Source: an uncultured Clostridium sp.
GTDB lineage: Bacteria > Bacillota > Clostridia > Clostridiales > Clostridiaceae
Assembly (NCBI GenBank): GCA_900548455.1
Contig: URKQ01000057.1
Location: 1-9,334 of the forward strand
Length of the DNA stretch: 9,334 nucleotides
Reading direction: 5' to 3'
Part shown: positions 4,381-9,334 of the stretch, piece by piece
Layout of the letters: each line of letters starts with the position of its first letter
Position numbering within the stretch: position 1 is the stretch's first letter
Position numbers and translations under genes: made by a program
Notes under the pieces: model-generated
Told to the model about the DNA's origin: nothing
The model's database searches: none
What the model saw: only the letters and a program-made list of their open reading frames with translations

Positions 4381-6117
4381 TTGAATTTAGTAACTCTTAA
4401 AATTAATAATAAAGAAGTAACTGTAGAGGCTGGAACAACAATATTAGAAGCTTCCAAAAAAATCAATGTTAAAATTCCCACATTGTGTCATCTAAATCTT
4501 CATAATGAGAAAGATGCTAACAAACCTGGATCCTGTAGAATATGTATTGTAGAAGTTGCTGGAAGAAAAAATCTAGCTCCAGCATGTTGTACCAACGTAG
4601 CTCCAAATATGGAAGTCTTTACAAATACCACTCGAGTAATAAATGCAAGAAAAACTATAATTGAATTAATTTTATCAAATCACCCTATGGAATGTTTAAC
4701 TTGCCAAAAAAACTTAAACTGTGAACTTCAAGAAATCGCAAGCACTTATGGAATAACTAACATTCGATATTCTGGTGAAAAGAGTCCAGCTATAATAGAA
4801 ACGGTGAATCCTTCAATTGTTCGAGACACTTCAAAATGTATCTTATGTAGAAGATGTGAGGCCGTATGTAATAAAATCCAAAGTGTCGGTGCTATCGGTG
4901 CTATCAACCGTGGTTTCGATACTACTATTACAACTGCATTCTTTGAAGACTTAAATGATAGTTCTTGTACCCTTTGTGGTCAATGTGTTAACGTCTGTCC
5001 AACTGGCGCTCTTATGGAAAAAGACAATACTAATGAGGTATTTAATATTATAGATGACAAGAATAAGTTAGTCATTGTACAAACAGCTCCTGCAGTAAGA
5101 GCGGCTTTAGGTGAAGAATTTGGTATTGAAAAAGAAGCTGTTACAGGAAAAATGGTTGCAGCTCTAAGAGAATTAGGCTTTGATAAAGTTTATGATACAG
5201 ATTTTGCAGCTGATTTAACTATTATGGAAGAAGCTACAGAATTTATAGAAAGATTTAAAAGTGGTGAAAACCTTCCAATGATAACTAGCTGTTGTCCTGG
5301 ATGGATTAACTACATTGAAAAACATTATAGTAATTACTTAAATCTTCCATCTACTTGCAAATCTCCACAACAAATGTGGGGTGCCATTGCTAAGACATAC
5401 TTAGCAGAAAAGCTTAATATATCCCCTGAAAATTTAGTTGTAGTTTCAGTAATGCCATGCCTTGCGAAAAAATCTGAAGCTAATAGACCTGAATTTTCAC
5501 ATAATGGAATAAAGGATGTTGATATAGTTTTAACTACAAGGGAATTAGGAAAGATGATAACCCATGCTGGCATCGATTTTTCCAAATTACCAGTGTCAAA
5601 CTTTGATACCTTAATGGGTGAATCAACTGGTGCAGGCGTTATATTTGGAGCTAGTGGTGGAGTTATGGAGGCAGCTTTAAGGACTGCCTATGAATGGATT
5701 ACCAATAAAACTCTTGAAAAGTTAGACTTTAGTGATACTAGAGGCTTAAATGAAATCAAAGAAGCTACCATTAATATTGATGGTACTGAAGTTAATGTGG
5801 CAATAGTTAGTGGCCTACGTAATGCAAAATTACTTTTAGAAAATATGGAAACATCATCTAAAAAATATCATTTCATCGAAGTTATGGCATGTCCTGGTGG
5901 ATGCATAAATGGTGGTGGTCAACCTTATTCTAAAAAGAACTTATCGCTAATTGAAAAGAGAATGAAGTCTTTATATTTAGAAGATAAAACCAAAGCTCTT
6001 AGAAAATCACATGAGAATCCTGAAATCAAAAAGTTATATGATGAATTCTTAGGTATTCCTAATGGAGAAAAATCTCACCACCTACTTCATACACATTATA
6101 CAGCGAGAATAAAATAA
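4381..6117 (+). CDS. hydA: [FeFe] hydrogenase catalytic subunit HydA
   Basis: This 578-residue subunit makes or uses H2 at the H-cluster. Residues count from TTG 4381. An N-terminal [2Fe-2S] ferredoxin domain has C36, C52, C55 and C69 or C70. A His-Cys [4Fe-4S] site follows (H101, C105, C108, C114), then two [4Fe-4S] motifs (C153-C163 and C196-C206). The three H-cluster signatures are intact: TSCCPGW (C304 as proton-transfer cysteine, C305 as ligand), MPCLAKKSE (C360) and EVMACPGGCINGGGQP (C504, C508). The small-subunit-like tail ends near SHHLLHTHY. All key residues are present, so it should be active if the maturases HydEFG, not seen here, exist elsewhere. Unlike Thermotoga HydA it lacks an extra C-terminal [2Fe-2S] domain. 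It is last in the operon and followed by a terminator. Confidence 0.95.
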   Translation: MNLVTLKINNKEVTVEAGTTILEASKKINVKIPTLCHLNLHNEKDANKPGSCRICIVEVAGRKNLAPACCTNVAPNMEVFTNTTRVINARKTIIELILSNHPMECLTCQKNLNCELQEIASTYGITNIRYSGEKSPAIIETVNPSIVRDTSKCILCRRCEAVCNKIQSVGAIGAINRGFDTTITTAFFEDLNDSSCTLCGQCVNVCPTGALMEKDNTNEVFNIIDDKNKLVIVQTAPAVRAALGEEFGIEKEAVTGKMVAALRELGFDKVYDTDFAADLTIMEEATEFIERFKSGENLPMITSCCPGWINYIEKHYSNYLNLPSTCKSPQQMWGAIAKTYLAEKLNISPENLVVVSVMPCLAKKSEANRPEFSHNGIKDVDIVLTTRELGKMITHAGIDFSKLPVSNFDTLMGESTGAGVIFGASGGVMEAALRTAYEWITNKTLEKLDFSDTRGLNEIKEATINIDGTEVNVAIVSGLRNAKLLLENMETSSKKYHFIEVMACPGGCINGGGQPYSKKNLSLIEKRMKSLYLEDKTKALRKSHENPEIKKLYDEFLGIPNGEKSHHLLHTHYTARIK

Positions 6118-6129
6118 TCTTAACTTAAT

Positions 6130-6174
6130 AAGAGGCGTCGGACTAAATAATTAGTACGACGCCTCTTTTATTTT
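6130..6174 (+). terminator. Intrinsic terminator of hydCBA
   Basis: AAGAGGCGTCG (6130-6140) pairs perfectly with 6157-6167, and an inner ACTAA / TTAGT stem (6142-6146, 6151-6155) extends it. A T-rich tail (TTATTTT) follows. It lies 12 bases after the hydA stop and separates the operon from the gene at 6251. Confidence 0.88.
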
Positions 6175-6250
6175 CCATTATAAATACTAAAAATAATGGG
6201 TTCATAATATAAATATTAATATAGCTATATCTTAAGGAGTGTCTATCTAG

Positions 6251-7075
6251 ATGAAAGATATTTTTATGCCCTACTATATCAATAATGAAACAGTTGTAAA
6301 TTTGTATCAAATTATTATAAATAGATATACTGAAGTAGATTTTCTAGCATGCAGAGATGATCTTACTTTACAGGCAACATTACCACTATCCGAACTGACT
6401 TGTGGAAAAATTCTTCAAGGTAATGCAACCGTTACAATCTTAAAAAGTAAGCAAAGAGGGGAAATAGATATTTCCACAAAAAACACCATTGATATATATG
6501 TAAACCTTGAAAAGCTTCTTCATAAACATAATATAGTTAAAACTCTATCCTCTAGTTCTGATGTTACTGCACTAAAAACTGGCGATATAGTTGAATTTGA
6601 TTGTATTTTTGAAAAAAGTGATACAACCTTAGAAATTCTAAATACTTCTAAATCCCTTCTAGAAATACAAGAATTAAATGAAACTATAAACAATTCCCAA
6701 ATAATAAAATGGATTGAAGCTCAAACTACAGATATAATTCAAAATAAGCCTATTAAATTCACTACTTCAAAATTATACAATAGTGAATTTGTAGGTTTAA
6801 TATCAATCTGCTGTAAAAATTCCTTGATGGATATGGAGTGTTATTTAGGAAGAGAAGTTACTATTTTAGGTGAAGTTACAAGTCATTCTTCTATTAACTC
6901 AACCCTCACCCTTTCTAATGAATTGGGTATTTCTGCAAAACTTCTCATGGAAATGTTCAATTCAAATGAAAAATATTCTTCTATAAATAGCAAATTAAAT
7001 TCATATATTGAGCTTACCCCCGAAAATTCAAATCAGAAATATATAGAAATAGTGCCTATTATAATATATTTGTAA
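6251..7075 (+). CDS. Uncharacterised protein, possibly DUF6414-like
   Basis: I do not recognise this 274-residue protein with certainty. It is soluble-looking, without signal peptide or membrane segments, and lacks a metal-binding or nucleotide-binding motif that I can see. The N-terminus (MPYYINNETVVNLYQII), a middle stretch (LKTGDIVEFDCIF, about 108-120), a later one (LGREVTILGEVTSH, 199-212) and the ending IVPIIIYL together resemble the layout of DUF6414 proteins, a family of unknown function. This is from memory of the pattern, not a search. The ATG at 6251 follows AAGGAG with 11 bases between, slightly long; ATG 6266 is an alternative giving MPYYINN. It lies between the hydCBA terminator and a purine permease with its own promoter-like boxes, so it is probably transcribed alone or reads on into the permease. 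I saw no convincing promoter in 6175-6250. Confidence 0.75.
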   Translation: MKDIFMPYYINNETVVNLYQIIINRYTEVDFLACRDDLTLQATLPLSELTCGKILQGNATVTILKSKQRGEIDISTKNTIDIYVNLEKLLHKHNIVKTLSSSSDVTALKTGDIVEFDCIFEKSDTTLEILNTSKSLLEIQELNETINNSQIIKWIEAQTTDIIQNKPIKFTTSKLYNSEFVGLISICCKNSLMDMECYLGREVTILGEVTSHSSINSTLTLSNELGISAKLLMEMFNSNEKYSSINSKLNSYIELTPENSNQKYIEIVPIIIYL

Positions 7076-7083
7076 ATATACCA

Positions 7084-7112
7084 TTGTTTTACTTATAATT
7101 GTATATTATACT
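7084..7112 (+). promoter_or_regulatory. Candidate promoter of the purine permease gene
   Basis: TTGTTT (7084-7089) and TATACT (7107-7112) are separated by exactly 17 bases. The -35 box matches only the TTG half, the -10 box has one mismatch. The start would fall near 7119, leaving a leader of about 43 bases. A perfect TATAAT at 7118-7123 lacks a suitable -35 box. Confidence 0.4.
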
Positions 7113-7136
7113 AATATTATAATTATATTAGTATAA
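7106..7136. repeat. Perfect inverted repeat over the permease promoter, operator-like
   Basis: TTATACTAATAT (7106-7117) and ATATTAGTATAA (7125-7136) are perfect 12-base arms around a 7-base spacer. The repeat covers the candidate -10 box and the first transcribed bases. It is made almost only of A and T, so an RNA hairpin would be weak; a repressor site is the more natural reading. No T tract follows, so it is not a terminator. Confidence 0.5.
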
Positions 7137-7161
7137 ATCGTTCGTACAGGGGGGAATATCT

Positions 7162-8514
7162 ATGGATAAGTTTTTTAAACTTTCCGAAAACAAGACTACA
7201 GTTAAGACAGAAATTATTGCTGGAATTACAACCTTTTTAACTATGGCATATATTATTGCTGTAAATCCTATGATTCTATCCCAAACTGGTATGGATCATG
7301 GCGCTTTAGTAACTGCCACCTGCTTAGCTGCTGGCCTTACTACTATTTTAATGGGTGTATATGCAAATGCACCATTTGCTCTAGCTTCAGGTATGGGACT
7401 TAATGCTTTCTTTGCTTATAGTGTAGTGTTAAATCCTAAAATGGGTATTTCTTGGCAAATCGCACTTACTGCAATTTTTATTGAAGGTATTATTTTCATT
7501 ATCTTATCATTAACAAAAGTGCGAGAAGCTGTGGTTAACTCAATTCCAATGTCCATGAAACATGCCGTTAGTGCCGGTATTGGATTATTTATTGCTTTTA
7601 TAGGAATGCAAAATGTAGGAATAGTTGTTGATAGTACAACTTTAGTATCTCTTGGAGCAATGATAACTCCAGCTGTTATTATTTCTGTTATAGGATTTTT
7701 CTTAATTTCTTTCTTTAATTCCAAAAACATAAGAGGTGGTATTTTACTTTCAATATTTATTTGTTCTGTGATTTCTTGGATTTTCGCTGGGATTAATCCC
7801 GAAGCGGCTGCACAGGCACACATCTTTCTTCCAGAGAAAATATTTGAACTAAAATCAATTAGTCCAATTGCTTTTAAACTTGATTTTAGTGTTTTTTCTA
7901 ACTTTTCAAACATAGCAAATTTCATTACTGTCATGCTTACATTTTTATTTGTTGACTTTTTTGACACTGTAGGTACTCTTGTTGGTGTTGCTTCTAAAGC
8001 AAATATGTTAGATAAAGACGGTAATGTACCAATGGCTAAAAAAGCCTTGCTTGTTGATGCCATAGGAACTACTTTCGGATCATTAATTGGTGTTTCTACC
8101 GTTACTACTTATGTAGAAAGTGCCGCTGGAGTAAATGAAGGTGGAAGAACAGGATTAACTGCTGTAACAGTAGGAATTCTTTTCCTAATTGCAATGTTCT
8201 TCTCTCCTATATTTATGGCTATCCCAAGTTGTGCTACAGCTCCATGTTTAATTTGGATTGGATTCTTAATGATGGAGAGTGTAACAAAAATAGATTTTAC
8301 TGACTTTACAAATGGAGTTCCTGCTTTTATTACTATAGCTTGTATGCCTCTTTGCTATAGTATTGGAGATGGATTAACTTTAGGTGTTATTTCTTATACA
8401 GTTATCAATTTATTAAATAATGTCTTTGGAAAAAAGGAAAGCAAGAAACCTGTTTCCGTGGTTATGTATATATTAACAATTATCTTTATTTTAAAACTTA
8501 TCTTTATGCCATAA
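7162..8514 (+). CDS. AzgA-type purine permease (guanine/hypoxanthine or adenine uptake)
   Basis: This 450-residue polytopic membrane protein carries purine bases into the cell by proton symport. It belongs to the AzgA branch of the NCS2 permeases (PbuG, PbuO, AdeQ relatives). Visible motifs are MAYIIAVNPMIL (28-39), GMGLNAFFAY (77-86), FVDFFDTVGTLVG (263-275), TTYVESAAGVNEGGRTG (315-331) and YSIGDGLTLGVISY (399-412). These cover the substrate-binding helices, including the Asp/Glu positions expected there, and length is typical. The ATG at 7162 follows the G-run AGGGGGGAA by 5 bases. Which purine is carried cannot be read from sequence. Such genes are often controlled by a purine riboswitch in Firmicutes, but the 86-base upstream gap has none. 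A promoter with an overlapping inverted repeat stands there instead. Confidence 0.93.
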   Translation: MDKFFKLSENKTTVKTEIIAGITTFLTMAYIIAVNPMILSQTGMDHGALVTATCLAAGLTTILMGVYANAPFALASGMGLNAFFAYSVVLNPKMGISWQIALTAIFIEGIIFIILSLTKVREAVVNSIPMSMKHAVSAGIGLFIAFIGMQNVGIVVDSTTLVSLGAMITPAVIISVIGFFLISFFNSKNIRGGILLSIFICSVISWIFAGINPEAAAQAHIFLPEKIFELKSISPIAFKLDFSVFSNFSNIANFITVMLTFLFVDFFDTVGTLVGVASKANMLDKDGNVPMAKKALLVDAIGTTFGSLIGVSTVTTYVESAAGVNEGGRTGLTAVTVGILFLIAMFFSPIFMAIPSCATAPCLIWIGFLMMESVTKIDFTDFTNGVPAFITIACMPLCYSIGDGLTLGVISYTVINLLNNVFGKKESKKPVSVVMYILTIIFILKLIFMP

Positions 8515-8515
8515 T

Positions 8516-8553
8516 AAAAATGTCCAAGAATTTAAAAATTCTTGGACATTTTT
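8516..8553. terminator. Compact bidirectional terminator between the permease and glutamine synthetase
   Basis: Arms AAAAATGTCCAAGAATTT (8516-8533) and 8536-8553 are exact complements. In practice the innermost A-T pairs open to form the loop. T runs flank the GC part of the stem on both strands. It begins 2 bases after the permease stop and ends flush with the glutamine synthetase stop codon, serving both convergent genes. Confidence 0.9.
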
Positions 8554-9334
8554 TTAATAGCTCATTAAGTTTCTTCTATACTCCATATATAAGTCTCTTA
8601 ATTTGTTCATTTCTTCATCAACTATAACTTGAAGCCTTGAGAGTTCTTCATAATTTTTATTTCTTATTGACTCTCTCATCTGTGTAAATAAACTTTTTCT
8701 AACAAAATTATCTTTCATTATTTTTTCTCTTAATCTATTTATTACACTCCATTTTTCTAAATCATATTCTACGAAATCATCACCGTCTACTCTCTTAAGT
8801 CCCCTGATTTCATTGCAGTAGTTTGGAATTACTCTATGTTCAAGCTCTGTTGTCCATTTTTCTAAAACCGCTTCTTTATATCCTTCAATAAACTTCTCAT
8901 CCATAACTCCATTTATTTTAAGAATTTCTACCTTTTCAGCATTAGTAAAGTTTAAAAGATTTTCGTAAACTGTCTTAGGTGCCACCCCAAAATATTTTTC
9001 TCTTTCTTCATCCGTATAATACTCAAATACATCTTCTTCACTTCTATACGCTCTATCTTTTTCTAAATAGTCTGCTTCCTCACCTGGATTTTTAGATAAT
9101 TCCTTTAAAAGCTCTTCACTATGCTTATGATTTTTAACAACATAACTAATTCCATCACACATAGCATTAAGTGTAGCCGTTAAAGTCAGATATATATTAG
9201 TTGTTGGATTAGGCGAACGTAACTCAAAACGTGTAGCCATTGGATTTTTCTCATCTCTTACTAAACCAATCAATATTGTTCTATTTCTTGATGGTATATC
9301 TTTCTCAATTCCTAGGGAAGTTACAATACAAACT
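8554..9334 (-). CDS. glnA: Glutamine synthetase, C-terminal part, runs off the right edge
   Basis: Glutamine synthetase joins ammonia to glutamate using ATP. The frame is open on the minus strand from the right edge to TAA 8554-8556, giving 259 visible residues. The TTG at 9271-9273 is internal, because sense codons continue upstream (SLGIEKDIPSRNRT). The catalytic C-terminal domain is shown by PSRNRT and MATRFELRSPNPTTNIYL. After that motif about 210 residues remain, mostly charged and helical. This is much longer than the roughly hundred residues expected of ordinary bacterial type I enzymes, and suggests the large form found in clostridia. I cannot place it firmly in type I or type III without the N-terminal half. 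The symbol glnA is generic. Its stop codon abuts the shared terminator; its promoter is outside the window. Confidence 0.88.
   Translation of the reverse strand, partial: VCIVTSLGIEKDIPSRNRTILIGLVRDEKNPMATRFELRSPNPTTNIYLTLTATLNAMCDGISYVVKNHKHSEELLKELSKNPGEEADYLEKDRAYRSEEDVFEYYTDEEREKYFGVAPKTVYENLLNFTNAEKVEILKINGVMDEKFIEGYKEAVLEKWTTELEHRVIPNYCNEIRGLKRVDGDDFVEYDLEKWSVINRLREKIMKDNFVRKSLFTQMRESIRNKNYEELSRLQVIVDEEMNKLRDLYMEYRRNLMSY

Noticed and set aside
6219..6230. Palindrome ATATAGCTATAT before the 6251 gene as an operator
   Set aside because: A short palindrome made almost wholly of A and T is easily produced by chance here, and no promoter could be tied to it.
7076..7161. Purine riboswitch upstream of the permease
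   Set aside because: The gap is short and AT-rich and lacks the conserved junction sequences of the purine aptamer.
7416..8063. Minus-strand open frame of 215 codons inside the permease gene
   Set aside because: It is antisense to a clear permease, has no family resemblance and no ribosome site context; it is a shadow frame.
9271..9273. TTG as the start of the glutamine synthetase frame
   Set aside because: The frame stays open with conserved residues (PSRNRT) up to the window edge, so this Leu codon is internal.

Overview
The window looks like chromosome of an anaerobic, very AT-rich Firmicute, most likely a Clostridium or close relative. The grounds are the AT-rich codon use, strong AGGAGG-type ribosome sites, frequent GTG/TTG starts, and the gene content (a multi-subunit [FeFe] hydrogenase, LrgAB, a purine permease of the AzgA type, and a large clostridial-type glutamine synthetase). 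I cannot name the species.

Layout. Bases 1-164 are the 3' end of an unidentified plus-strand gene. It is separated by a two-way terminator hairpin from lrgB and lrgA, a coupled minus-strand pair (223-1271) encoding small membrane proteins. A non-coding stretch of about 700 bases follows (1272-1970). It holds the lrgAB promoter, a possible small RNA unit with its own promoter and perfect hairpin terminator (about 1455-1556), and a long AT-rich upstream region. That region carries three copies of the dyad GGTA-N5-TACC and two abutting inverted repeats. Next comes the hydCBA operon (1971-6117), closed by a strong terminator at 6130-6174. After it are an uncharacterised gene (6251-7075), an AzgA-type purine permease (7162-8514) whose promoter is overlain by a perfect inverted repeat, and a very compact two-way terminator. 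The last gene, on the minus strand, is the C-terminal part of a glutamine synthetase that runs off the right edge.

How it works together. HydC (NuoE-like), HydB (NuoF-like with FMN/NADH site and ferredoxin domains) and HydA (H-cluster subunit) form a trimeric NADH-linked [FeFe] hydrogenase of the electron-bifurcating type. It couples NADH and reduced ferredoxin to H2. LrgAB-family pairs have been linked to murein hydrolase control and, in Bacillus, to pyruvate transport, so a link to fermentation is possible but not shown here. The purine permease and glutamine synthetase are ordinary nitrogen and nucleobase functions.

The core genes are familiar. The most interesting new signal is regulatory: three identical-spacing GGTA-N5-TACC dyads upstream of hydCBA, lying at near-whole numbers of helical turns from each other, with the last overlapping a candidate extended -10 element. 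All three hyd genes appear to start at non-ATG codons.
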